Origin: Actinomycetes bacterium
GTDB taxonomy: Bacteria > Actinomycetota > Acidimicrobiia > Acidimicrobiales > RAAP-2
Direction of reading: 5' to 3'
DNA length: 37,485 nt
Assembly (NCBI GenBank): GCA_021818025.1
Contig: JAKAFH010000013.1
Coordinates: forward strand, 1-37,485
The first letter of the stretch is position 1. Every line of letters begins with the position of its first letter. This document shows, piece after piece, positions 14,412-22,099 of this stretch. The translations under genes were made by a program, and so were the position numbers. Under the pieces are notes generated by a model. That model worked only from the letters and a program-made list of their open reading frames with translations. It ran no database searches and was not told the origin of the DNA.

Positions 14412-15350
14412 TTACTTTGAGGAACGCTTCAGCCCCGCTCGTTCCCCTCTGGTCAGGAATTTCGTAGCCATCTTGCGACTCGCCTCGTCGATCATCTCGT
14501 CCCCGAACATGACGGCCCCGGTGTTGTTCTCATCGGTCGCCACGCGGTACGCCTCGAGGATGTCCCAGGCCTTGTCGAACTGCTCCTGGGTGGGCGAATA
14601 GACCTCGTTCAGCACGAGCGCCTGGTCCGGTGTCAGCGCCCACTTGCCGTCGTACCCGAGCACCCGAGTGCGCTGGGCGAACTCGCGCAGCGAATCGAGC
14701 TCGCGAATCTTGAGGAAGGGGCCGTCGATCACCTGGAGGCCATTCGCCCGGCCGGCCATCAGGATCCGCGAGAACACGTAGTTGAAGTGGTCGCCAGGGT
14801 ATTCGGGAATGGCGACACCGCCGGTCAGCACCGGCATCTCGATCGAAGCCGCGAAGTCGGCGGGGCCGAAGATGATCGTCTCGAGCCGCGGGGATGCCGC
14901 ACAGATCTCGTCGACGTTGATCAAGCCCCGCGCCGTCTCGATCTGGGCCTCGATGCCGATGTGGCCGACGGGCAGTCCGGCGTTTCGCTCGACCTGGGTC
15001 AAGAGGAGGTCCATGGCGACGACCTCAGCCGCCGTCTGCACCTTGGGCAGCATGATCTCGTCGAGTCGATCGCCGGCGTTGCCGACCACCTCGATCACGT
15101 CGCCGTAGGTCCAGGGCGTGTCCCACGCGTTGACGCGCACGCACAGCACCCGCTCGCCCCAGTCCTGGTCGCGGATGGCCGCGACGACCTTGGCGCGCGC
15201 GGCGACCTTCTCATTGGGCGCGACCGAGTCCTCCAGATCAAGGAAGGTCATGTCGGCGACCGCGGTCGGCGCCTTGGCGAGGAATCGGTCCGAGGAGCCG
15301 GGGGTGGACAGGCACGAGCGCCGCGGAAGGTTGCGTGAGCGTTGGGACAT
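14412..15350 (-). CDS. CitE-like CoA-ester lyase, probable beta-methylmalyl-CoA/malyl-CoA lyase
   Basis: A member of the HpcH/HpaI aldolase (CitE) superfamily, 312 aa from the chosen ATG 15350. RRSCLSTPGSS, FLDLEDSVAP (Mg2+/CoA site), IMLPKV, GIEAQIET (metal-binding Glu), FGPADFAAS and LGYDGKW follow the CitE/Mcl fold in order. The tail GDEMIDEASRKMA is recalled from Streptomyces lyases of the ethylmalonyl-CoA cluster, which split beta-methylmalyl-CoA into glyoxylate and propionyl-CoA. No citrate lyase alpha or gamma subunit genes are near, arguing against citrate lyase. An upstream in-frame ATG at 15416 would add 22 low-complexity residues and is rejected. Divergent from the NlpC/P60 gene. 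Confidence 0.85.
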   Translation of the reverse strand: MSQRSRNLPRRSCLSTPGSSDRFLAKAPTAVADMTFLDLEDSVAPNEKVAARAKVVAAIRDQDWGERVLCVRVNAWDTPWTYGDVIEVVGNAGDRLDEIMLPKVQTAAEVVAMDLLLTQVERNAGLPVGHIGIEAQIETARGLINVDEICAASPRLETIIFGPADFAASIEMPVLTGGVAIPEYPGDHFNYVFSRILMAGRANGLQVIDGPFLKIRELDSLREFAQRTRVLGYDGKWALTPDQALVLNEVYSPTQEQFDKAWDILEAYRVATDENNTGAVMFGDEMIDEASRKMATKFLTRGERAGLKRSSK

Positions 15351-15483
15351 GGCAGAGAGCCTATTTCTGTGCCGCAACGAGCCGCGACCACGCCCCCATC
15401 GAGGCGCAGAGGACACTACTGATCAGGTACTTTCAATCTTATTTTCGCAATGACCGGGCCAACGACCTCCTCGAGCCGGTAGC

Positions 15484-16590
15484 GTGGTGCGCGTGACTGA
15501 CGTCGAGCGCCTCGCGCGCCACTCGACGCTACGGCCGACACGAGGGCTTAAGCGACTACCGATGCGGGGACTCATTCTCGCCGCGGCGATGGTCGCGACG
15601 ACGGCGGTACCGCTCACCGCGAGTGCCTCGGGACTGACCAACGCCCGCTCCGAGGCCGCCACGCTCTACCGGCAGATTCAGACGATTGACAATCGCGTCG
15701 GCTACCTCGGCCAGAAGTACGACATGACGTTGATCACGCTGCATCACATCACCAACGTCATCGCCAACACCAAGTCGATCGTCGCCCAGATCCAGCGCGA
15801 CCTCGCCAAGGGCAACAGCCAGCTGCAGGCCGACGCGATCTTCGCCTACGTGACCAACGGGTCCGCCGCCAGCAACAACCCGCTCTTCTCGAAGAACGCC
15901 TCGAACATCGGCGCCACCAACGTCTACAACCAACTCGCCGCCGGCAACGTCTCCACGACCCTCGCGAACCTCAAGAGCTATCGCATCAAGTTGACCCAGG
16001 AACGCTCGATCCTCGCCAGTGAGGACCGCAAGGCCGCCAACGCCGCGCGCACGGCCGCGCGCGCCTTCCACGAGTCCAAGATCCTCCAGGCCACCCTGCA
16101 GAACACCTTGAGCAAGGTCAAGGGCCAGATCGCCTACTTCATCAGCCAGCAGGAGGCGGCCGCGGCCGCCCAGTCAGCCAGCGCGCTGCGTAACGCCCAG
16201 CCTCAGGCCAACTTCCCCGCCCCGCCACCCGACTCGCGCGCCAACATCGCGATCCGGGCCGCGATGTCGTTCCTCGGCGTGCCCTACGTCTGGGGCGGTG
16301 CGTCTCGCTACGGCGTCGACTGCTCGGGCCTGGTCATGCTCGCCTACGCGGCCGCGGGCATCTTCCTGCCCCACTACTCCGGCGCTCAGTTCGCCGACAC
16401 GATGCGCGTCCCGCTCATCGACATCCAGCCCGGCGACCTGTTGTTCTACGGCTACAACGGCGACCAGCACGTGGCCATGTACATCGGCCACGGTGAGATG
16501 ATCGAGGCGCCGTCGGCGGGTTACACGGTGCACATCACCCCGGTTCGCCTCGGCTACGGCTTCGCCGGTCTCGGTCGGCCGCGCGCCTAG
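15484..16590 (+). CDS. Secreted NlpC/P60 peptidoglycan hydrolase with coiled-coil N-terminus
   Basis: A 368-aa exported protein. It has a signal peptide (hydrophobic core about 29-43, cleavage likely after SASA near 49) and a long helical, coiled-coil-like region (about 50-220). A C-terminal NlpC/P60 cysteine-peptidase domain follows, with Cys280 in VDCSGL and His329 in QHVAMYIG. Such enzymes cut peptide stems in peptidoglycan, and the coiled coil usually controls or localises the activity, as in RipA/CwlO types. GTG 15484 gives a 26-residue lead-in; ATG 15562 is an equally plausible start right before the signal core. It is followed 3 bp later by the Lgt-like gene. Confidence 0.88.
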   Translation: MVRVTDVERLARHSTLRPTRGLKRLPMRGLILAAAMVATTAVPLTASASGLTNARSEAATLYRQIQTIDNRVGYLGQKYDMTLITLHHITNVIANTKSIVAQIQRDLAKGNSQLQADAIFAYVTNGSAASNNPLFSKNASNIGATNVYNQLAAGNVSTTLANLKSYRIKLTQERSILASEDRKAANAARTAARAFHESKILQATLQNTLSKVKGQIAYFISQQEAAAAAQSASALRNAQPQANFPAPPPDSRANIAIRAAMSFLGVPYVWGGASRYGVDCSGLVMLAYAAAGIFLPHYSGAQFADTMRVPLIDIQPGDLLFYGYNGDQHVAMYIGHGEMIEAPSAGYTVHITPVRLGYGFAGLGRPRA

Positions 16591-16593
16591 GGC

Positions 16594-17394
16594 GTGAGCG
16601 CCTTCCCGACGTCCTTCCACGTCGGTCCCCTCACCTTTCACGTCTACGGGTTCGGCCTGGCGATCGCGGCCTACGTCGCGTTTCTCTATAGCCGCAAGCG
16701 CCTCGAGCGCGCCGGCTTTGACGTTCGCCACTACGGCGCCTTCGCCGGGGTACTGGTCGTCGCGGCCCTGATCGGCGCCCGTGCCGCGCACATCGCGACG
16801 AACTGGGCCTACTACGCCGGGCACCCGGGTCGATGGATCGCGCTCTGGCACGGCGGCCTGGCGAGCTTTGGCGGCATCGCCACGGCCGTGCCCGTGGCCC
16901 TGGTGCTGCGACGACGCTGGTGGCCGGGCACGTCGCTCGCCCGCTTCGCCGACGCCGTCGTGCCGGCGCTCGTGGCTGGCTGGGCCCTCGGCCGACTGCT
17001 CGGTCCCCAGTTCATGGTCCAAGGCGGAGGCCACCTGACTCACCAGTGGTTCGGCATGCACTACGTCGGCCAGGTGGGCAAACGCGTCCCCGTGCCGATC
17101 ATCCAGGCACTGGAGGATGGCTTGCTGTGGCTCGCGCTGTTGTGGGCCCAGCGCCGCGGCGTCGGGCGCGTCGCCGGTGTGCTCGCGGGGATCGCCATGG
17201 TGGTGTGGGGTCTCGTGCGTGCCCTGGACGAGCGACTCCTGCTCGGCCAGCAGTCGCACAGCGGATCCATCGGCGTGCAGCTGGCAGCCGTCGCGCTCGC
17301 CGCGATCGGCGCCGTGCTCATCGTCCGTCAACTGCGCGCCGATCGGCGCGGCGCCGCCGGTCAGCCGATCGGTTCGAACCGGGCGGTGAAGTGA
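16594..17394 (+). CDS. Lgt-like membrane protein with degenerate signature motif
   Basis: Lgt transfers diacylglyceryl from phosphatidylglycerol to the lipobox Cys of prolipoproteins in the membrane. This 266-aa protein has about seven hydrophobic helices and recognisable Lgt landmarks: FHVYGFGLAIA near the N-terminus, LIGARAAHI and LWHGGLASFGG. The Lgt signature (GRxGNFxNxE) is poorly kept: G133-R134 is followed by LLGPQFMVQGGG, so the conserved Asn and Glu positions are not matched. It may be a divergent Lgt or a paralog with another role. Start GTG 16594 is 3 bp after the NlpC/P60 stop. Its last 34 bases overlap the convergent tryptophanase gene. Confidence 0.75.
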   Translation: MSAFPTSFHVGPLTFHVYGFGLAIAAYVAFLYSRKRLERAGFDVRHYGAFAGVLVVAALIGARAAHIATNWAYYAGHPGRWIALWHGGLASFGGIATAVPVALVLRRRWWPGTSLARFADAVVPALVAGWALGRLLGPQFMVQGGGHLTHQWFGMHYVGQVGKRVPVPIIQALEDGLLWLALLWAQRRGVGRVAGVLAGIAMVVWGLVRALDERLLLGQQSHSGSIGVQLAAVALAAIGAVLIVRQLRADRRGAAGQPIGSNRAVK

Positions 17395-18740
17395 CGCAGC
17401 GCGGCGGGCTCGTAGACCATGCGGTAACCCGGTAGCGACGACGCCTCCTTGGCGACCGCGGACACGACTTCGATGACGTAGTCGATGTGGCTCTGGGTGT
17501 AGGTGCGCCGCGGGATGGCGAGACGCACGAGCTCCATGGCGGCCGGTCGCTCACTGCCGTCGGGTTGGCGTCCGAACATGACCGTGCCGATCTCGACCGA
17601 ACGAATGCCGCCAACCTCGTACATCGCGACCGACAACGCCTGGCCGGGATAGTGCAGTGGGTCGATGTGCGCGAGCAGCGACTTCGCGTCGATGTAGACC
17701 GCGTGACCGCCGATCGGCTTGACCACGGGAACCCCGGCCCGATCCAGCGCGTCGCCGAGGTAGGCCGTCGAGCGGATCCGGTAGCGCAGGTAGTCCGGGT
17801 GGACTGCCTCCTTCAGGCCCTGGGCCAGCGCCTCGAGGTCACGTCCGGCCAAGCCACCGTAGGTGGGGAACCCCTCGGTGAGGATCAGCAGGTTCCGGCA
17901 CCGCTCGGCGAGCGAGTCGTCATTGAGCGCCAACCACCCGCCGATGTTGCCGAATGGGTCCTTCTTGGCGGACATGGTCATGCCGTCGGCCAGTGAGGCC
18001 ATCTCGCGCACGATGTCTGCGACCTCGCGGTCACCCTGCCCGGCCTCGCGCTCGTGGATGAACCACGCGTTCTCCGCGAAGCGGCAGGCGTCGAGGAAGA
18101 ATGGCACGTCGTAGCGACGACAGACCTCGCTCACGGCGCGAAGGTTCGCGAGCGACACGGGCTGCCCTCCGCCCGAGTTGTTGGTGATCGTCACCATGAC
18201 CACGGGCACGTCATCGCTCCGTTCGCGAAGCACGGCCTCGAGGGCCTCGACGTCCATGTTGCCCTTGAAGGGGTGGACCAGGGACGCGTCGTGCCCTTCG
18301 GCGATCACCAGGTCGAGCGCCTCGGCGCCCGTTGCCTCGACGTTGGCCCGCGTGGTGTCGAAGTGGGTGTTGTTGGGCACGACCTTGCCCGCACCGCCGA
18401 GCGCGCTGAACAGGATCTTCTCGGCCGCACGGCCCTGGTGGGTCGGGATGACGTGACGGAACGGGAAAAGCTCCTTCACGGCGGCTTCGAAGCGGAACCA
18501 CGACGGCGAGCCGGCGTAGCTCTCGTCACCGTGCTGGATCGCCGCCCACTGGTCACGCGACATCGCCCCGGTGCCCGAGTCGGTCAGGAGGTCGATCAGC
18601 ACGTCCTCGGCGCGCAGGTTGAACAGGTTGTACCCGGCGTCGCGGATGGCCACGGCCCGCTCGGCCGCCGAGGTCATGCGCAGTGGCTCAACCGAGTGGA
18701 TACGGAAGGGCTCGATGATCGTTGAAAAGGTGTGCTCCAT
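17361..18740 (-). CDS. tnaA: Tryptophanase (PLP-dependent beta-eliminating lyase)
   Basis: A 459-aa cytoplasmic PLP enzyme of the tryptophanase / tyrosine phenol-lyase family, which would split tryptophan to indole, pyruvate and ammonia. The PLP Lys is K260 in SAKKD; THQGRAAE and EGFPTYGGLAGRD are family motifs. Two positions favour tryptophanase: FDTT carries the Asp seen in TnaA, and GIRSVEIG has Ile where tyrosine phenol-lyase has its phenol-binding Arg381. The length is standard. ATG 18740 has no Shine-Dalgarno sequence. It lies 40 bp behind the MazF-like gene on the same strand. No TnaC-like leader peptide and no TnaB permease gene accompany it. Confidence 0.88.
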   Translation of the reverse strand: MEHTFSTIIEPFRIHSVEPLRMTSAAERAVAIRDAGYNLFNLRAEDVLIDLLTDSGTGAMSRDQWAAIQHGDESYAGSPSWFRFEAAVKELFPFRHVIPTHQGRAAEKILFSALGGAGKVVPNNTHFDTTRANVEATGAEALDLVIAEGHDASLVHPFKGNMDVEALEAVLRERSDDVPVVMVTITNNSGGGQPVSLANLRAVSEVCRRYDVPFFLDACRFAENAWFIHEREAGQGDREVADIVREMASLADGMTMSAKKDPFGNIGGWLALNDDSLAERCRNLLILTEGFPTYGGLAGRDLEALAQGLKEAVHPDYLRYRIRSTAYLGDALDRAGVPVVKPIGGHAVYIDAKSLLAHIDPLHYPGQALSVAMYEVGGIRSVEIGTVMFGRQPDGSERPAAMELVRLAIPRRTYTQSHIDYVIEVVSAVAKEASSLPGYRMVYEPAALRHFTARFEPIG

Positions 18741-18780
18741 GGTTTCGATCGTACGCCGGGCGCAACGCGCGCCCGATCGG

Positions 18781-19791
18781 CTACCAGAGCGAGTTCCACT
18801 CCTCGTCGGTCAACCTCGCCAGTTCTGTCGCCGGCGTCGCCGTCACGTCGATCACCTGACGCTCGTCACTGACGTACGAGACGTGGTCCAGGCCCAGCCG
18901 ACGCCACGGTCCGAAGAGCTGGCGGTTGGCGAACTGGTTCGAATAGATCCCGCGCACCAGCAGAGTCGAATCAGATGCGGCCACTACGACCGCCGGCCGC
19001 TGCTTCGCGCGAACGTCGGGCATGGCCGGATCGATGGAGTCGAAGGGGATCTCGACGCTCACCACGGTCCCCGCCTTCACGTGGTCAACGTCGACGAGCC
19101 GGGCCTCGGCGGGCGTGAGCGTGACCCGGCGACGCACGACGACCACGGAGGACATGGCGGGGCTTTCGGGCGGCTTCGGGGTATCGGGGCCAGCTGCTGC
19201 TCGGGCCTTGGTGGGACGTGGCGGTGGTGGCGACGCTGGCTTCTTCTTGTTCTTGGCCGCCTCGCGCCGTTGACGCCGGGCCTCGCGCACCGCGGGATTG
19301 ACGTCCTTGGGGGTGAGCAGCGAACCAGTCGGTTCGACGACGGCGACCTCGGGCAGCGCGAACTCCTCGCGCTCCTCGATCAGACGCCGACAGTGCTCCG
19401 CTGCGGGAAACTGCTCGCCGATCGCGAAGGCCAGCAATGCCGCGAGGTCGCCATCGGACACGCCTTCGGCTCGCATCGCGTCAACCGCGACGGCCATCTC
19501 GTCATACGTCGGCCGCTCCGAGTGCTCGCCGAGCAGTTCGATGATTCGATCGAGGCTGCGCGCGACGAGCAATTCCAGCAGGGCGCGCACCGCGACGAGC
19601 GGAGCGCTGGCAACAAATGACGCGACGTCGCGGCGCTGCTGGAGCCCGCGCAGCGGCATGCCGACGGCCGGCGAGATCTTCGTGCTCGGGCGAAGGTCGA
19701 GGGCGGCGGCGACCTCAAGCACCACTGCCTCGTCGAGGCGTGCGAGTCCTCGGCGCAGCGCATCGGCCGGTGTCAGAGCGTTGGCCGTCAT
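18781..19791 (-). CDS. Protein with C-terminal MazF/PemK-like domain, unknown role
   Basis: A 336-aa protein in three parts. Residues 1-160 form a helical, Leu/Ala-rich domain I do not recognise. About 165-215 is a basic, proline-rich linker (KNKKKPASPPPPRP). About 236-320 resembles the MazF/PemK fold: AGTVVSVEIPF, then K263-Q-R265-P with AVVV, then LLVRGIYS. The Arg-Pro followed by hydrophobic residues is typical of MazF, but the usual catalytic Thr-Ser (ITS) reads IYS, so RNase activity is doubtful. ATG 19791 has GGAGGT 5 bases upstream. The gene is divergent from the J-domain/nuclease fusion. It could be a fused toxin-antitoxin, a regulator with a MazF-type fold, or neither. Confidence 0.7.
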   Translation of the reverse strand: MTANALTPADALRRGLARLDEAVVLEVAAALDLRPSTKISPAVGMPLRGLQQRRDVASFVASAPLVAVRALLELLVARSLDRIIELLGEHSERPTYDEMAVAVDAMRAEGVSDGDLAALLAFAIGEQFPAAEHCRRLIEEREEFALPEVAVVEPTGSLLTPKDVNPAVREARRQRREAAKNKKKPASPPPPRPTKARAAAGPDTPKPPESPAMSSVVVVRRRVTLTPAEARLVDVDHVKAGTVVSVEIPFDSIDPAMPDVRAKQRPAVVVAASDSTLLVRGIYSNQFANRQLFGPWRRLGLDHVSYVSDERQVIDVTATPATELARLTDEEWNSLW

Positions 19792-19931
19792 GACCGACCT
19801 CCGTCTCTCCGCGGCGACGGGTCCTTGTGGGTGGCGAGCGTGCTCGCGGCTACGGGGGCAAAAAGTGGTGCGGCGACGTGTGGCGACTCTTGTGCCACGC
19901 GCGGAGATCGGTCCCGGAGAAGTTCGGTCAT
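19788..19931 (-). CDS. Possible 47-aa leader ORF overlapping the MazF-like gene start
   Basis: A small open frame, ATG 19931 to TGA 19788, whose stop overlaps the MazF-like start as ATGA, the arrangement expected for translational coupling. No domain is seen; the peptide is Pro/Arg/Ala-rich. Only about two thirds of its third codon positions are G or C, lower than in surrounding genes, and upstream GGTGG is a weak ribosome-binding site. It could be chance. An in-frame ATG at 19994 would make it 68 aa. Confidence 0.22.
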   Translation of the reverse strand: MTELLRDRSPRVAQESPHVAAPLFAPVAASTLATHKDPSPRRDGGRS

Positions 19932-20069
19932 GGACCACCACTCTACGGCGGGGCGCCGATTCGATTGATGGTCGCTCACGACGTCGTTGGTCACACACGA
20001 CGATTCGAGCGGTCAGGGGCGTGTTGGGGACTCTTTACTTGGCGACACTCTGCTGCAAGGCTGAACGCG
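19792..20069. other. Divergent intergenic region with palindromes
   Basis: This 278-bp stretch separates the MazF-like gene from the J-domain fusion and should contain both promoters. A 10-bp perfect palindrome ACGACGTCGT lies at 19978-19987. An 8-bp hairpin (19878-19885 with 19895-19902, one G-U pair, 9-base loop) lies inside the possible leader ORF. No convincing -35/-10 pair was found. Confidence 0.35.
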
Positions 20070-21200
20070 GTGGCGGATGCCAATTACTACGAGATCTTGG
20101 GTGTCACGCCCGGAGCGACGCCCGAGGAGATTCGTGCGGCCTACCTCGAACTCGTGAAACGAGTGCACCCCGACTCGGGCGGCAATGAGGCGCTCTTCCG
20201 ATCCGTCAATGCGGCGTACGAGACCCTGAGCGATCCAGGACGACGAGCACGATACGACCGGAACGGCTTCCTTGACGCCGACGCGCCTCCAACGGACGCG
20301 GCCGCACCAGGTTGGCGGCGCACGGATGGGCCGACCGACGGCAACGGCGCGAGCGCGACGTCAGAACCGGGGACGAGGAGCGACTCGGCGACCGGTGGCG
20401 CATCGGGTGGTCCGGCCCCGGGTCCTCCGCCCAGCGCACCGCCGGCGTCCGACACCGGGGAGGGACAGCACGGGACTGGCCCGTCATGGTCGCACATCGC
20501 CAGCGGAACAATTCTTCGTATGGCCTCTGCCAATCCCTCGATTGCCACGTTCGGCGCGGGTGTCGCGCTCGTCGTGTTCGGCACTCATTTGGGCTCGGCC
20601 GCTCCCAGCTCGCTGCTCGTCGGCTTCGCGTTAGCGGTCGTCGGCCTCCTCGGCATCGCCGGTCGCGATGCGGCCGCCAGACGCGAGACGAACGAGCGCG
20701 CCAGCATCGGCAACCTTGGCGACGCCTCGGACGCCGAATTTGAGCAGCGGCTCGTCTCCGCCTTTCGTCACGTTGGCTATACCGTCTATCAGCGGCGGGG
20801 ACGAGAGGACGATGACGTCGACCTCGTGTTGGACCTCCCGGGTAGTCGTACCGTCGTCCAGGCGCGGCGATGGTACGCCGCAGTTGATCCCGCCGTCATC
20901 AAAGAGACGATCGCGAGTCGCTCCCACTACGACGCCCAACACGCCATCGTCGTATCAACAAGCGGCTTTACGAAGACCGCCGTCGATGTGGCCACGGCGA
21001 ACCACGTCGAGACGTGGAACGCGAATCGGCTATCGGAATTCATCGCTGCCCAAGAGCTCGGCCCGACGCGAACTGGAACGTCGCTCCTCGGTCGAGAGCT
21101 GCGGTACGGCACCCCGGTGGTCCTGCGACGCAGCCTCGCGTTCCTCGCCGGCATGGCGGCCACGGGGGCGTCGACGAAGAAACGACGACGCAAGAGGTAG
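20070..21200 (+). CDS. J-domain / two-TM / Mrr-like nuclease fusion protein
   Basis: A 376-aa protein with an unusual order of parts. Residues 2-65 are a DnaJ J-domain with an intact H33-P34-D35 motif, so it can probably stimulate an Hsp70. About 70-150 is a Gly/Pro/Ser-rich linker. Two hydrophobic helices follow (about 158-172 and 178-197). The C-terminal half resembles the Mrr/restriction-endonuclease fold: FEQRLVSAFRHVGYTV, then D251 and Q264-A-R266 followed by RW. Mrr-type enzymes normally have Q-x-K there; Arg replaces the catalytic Lys, so cleavage may be lost or changed. Start GTG 20070 has AAGG upstream and removes an unsupported N-terminal extension. It is coupled to the next gene (2 bp gap). 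Confidence 0.8.
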   Translation: MADANYYEILGVTPGATPEEIRAAYLELVKRVHPDSGGNEALFRSVNAAYETLSDPGRRARYDRNGFLDADAPPTDAAAPGWRRTDGPTDGNGASATSEPGTRSDSATGGASGGPAPGPPPSAPPASDTGEGQHGTGPSWSHIASGTILRMASANPSIATFGAGVALVVFGTHLGSAAPSSLLVGFALAVVGLLGIAGRDAAARRETNERASIGNLGDASDAEFEQRLVSAFRHVGYTVYQRRGREDDDVDLVLDLPGSRTVVQARRWYAAVDPAVIKETIASRSHYDAQHAIVVSTSGFTKTAVDVATANHVETWNANRLSEFIAAQELGPTRTGTSLLGRELRYGTPVVLRRSLAFLAGMAATGASTKKRRRKR

Positions 21201-21202
21201 GG

Positions 21203-21940
21203 ATGGGTGCGCGTGACGACCTCGAAGCGGTGCGCAATGGCCAACTGGCAACACGCGGCCCCGCGATGGTTAACTTCGCGCCGGCGCAGGCCGTGGGCTT
21301 TGACATCGTGCCGAGCGTCGTTCGCAACGAACTCTTCGCTACGAGGACGATTGGCACGAGGGCCATCAGTGCGAGCGCCCACGATCTGGTCGTTCGTCGT
21401 CGACCCGACGGTGCCCTCTATCAGTCGTGTGAGGCGTGGTGGGGAGACGACTTGGGAGCAGTACTCGACACGGTTCGTCGCCCGATGGCGCATCGCGACG
21501 GGCGGTCGTACTCGCCCAGCGGGCCGTGGACGGTGAGCGGAACGCTGTACCAGTTCGGCGCCGTGGACGGCCTCGAACGGTCGGCGTGGCAGTTTGATGG
21601 GTCATCAGTGCGAGAGAGAACGCACTCGTCGCCCACCACGACCGTAGAGCCACTCGATCTACTGCCACCAGAGGTCACCGCGCCGATCCGTGGCGGCCTG
21701 AGCGACGTTTGGCGCGAACATTCCAGGGATCGGGCGACCGAGTACCTCACCGCGATCCGCATCCTCGACCATCGAGTCTTGTTGCTCGAGGCGCATCGCA
21801 CGGCGCGACGCCTCACTGCGTTAGTCAGTGCGGCGTGGGAACTCACGACGTTCGACGCGCCCATTGCCGCGCGCTCGCCAATCAGCTTCACGTGCATCGA
21901 CGACGGCCCAACACCGATGCTCGATCGGCGAGGCATTTAG
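21203..21940 (+). CDS. Hypothetical protein coupled to the J-domain/nuclease fusion
   Basis: No family recognised. The 245-aa soluble protein has no signal peptide, membrane helix or known motif. It is rich in Arg, Trp and Ser, with a central stretch that repeats short aromatic/Gly turns (YSPSGPWTVSGTLYQF) suggestive of beta structure and a helical segment near 180-220. ATG 21203 starts 2 bp after the preceding stop, with AGAGG overlapping that stop, so the two genes are almost certainly translated from one mRNA and may act together. A larger frame beginning at 21014 is only the overlap with the upstream gene. A terminator-like repeat follows immediately. Confidence 0.72.
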   Translation: MGARDDLEAVRNGQLATRGPAMVNFAPAQAVGFDIVPSVVRNELFATRTIGTRAISASAHDLVVRRRPDGALYQSCEAWWGDDLGAVLDTVRRPMAHRDGRSYSPSGPWTVSGTLYQFGAVDGLERSAWQFDGSSVRERTHSSPTTTVEPLDLLPPEVTAPIRGGLSDVWREHSRDRATEYLTAIRILDHRVLLLEAHRTARRLTALVSAAWELTTFDAPIAARSPISFTCIDDGPTPMLDRRGI

Positions 21941-21987
21941 CAAGGCCATCGTCGCCAATGCGTCGCTCGAACCCCTCGACGGCCTTG
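21941..21987 (+). terminator. Long inverted repeat directly after the 245-aa gene
   Basis: CAAGGCCATCG (21941-21951) and CGACGGCCTTG (21977-21987) are complementary at 10 of 11 positions with a 25-base loop. The left arm begins right after the TAG stop. There is no U-tract, so it would be an atypical terminator. It separates the accessory locus from the response-regulator gene. Confidence 0.45.
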
Positions 21988-22099
21988 GGTCGCGTAGAAG
22001 GTGAATTGCGCACCTGTATGGTCAGGGGATGCGGTCGAAATTCGAGCGATGGCGTCCCCGTGCGCGACGGGGCCAGTCCGACTCTCCCCGGAGCCACGC

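Noticed and set aside
14412-15350. Citrate lyase beta subunit
   Set aside because: No alpha, gamma or accessory citrate lyase genes nearby, and the C-terminal motifs fit the malyl-CoA lyase type.
16174-17331. 385-aa minus-strand open frame across the NlpC and Lgt-like genes
   Set aside because: Low-complexity His/Arg/Glu composition and full overlap with two recognisable genes mark it as a shadow frame.
18741-18780. TnaC-like leader peptide before the tryptophanase gene
   Set aside because: Only 40 bp separate it from the upstream gene; no short frame with a suitably placed Trp was found.
19827-20069. 81-residue N-terminal extension of the J-domain fusion
   Set aside because: No domain content, and GTG 20070 stands right before the canonical J-domain start with AAGG upstream.
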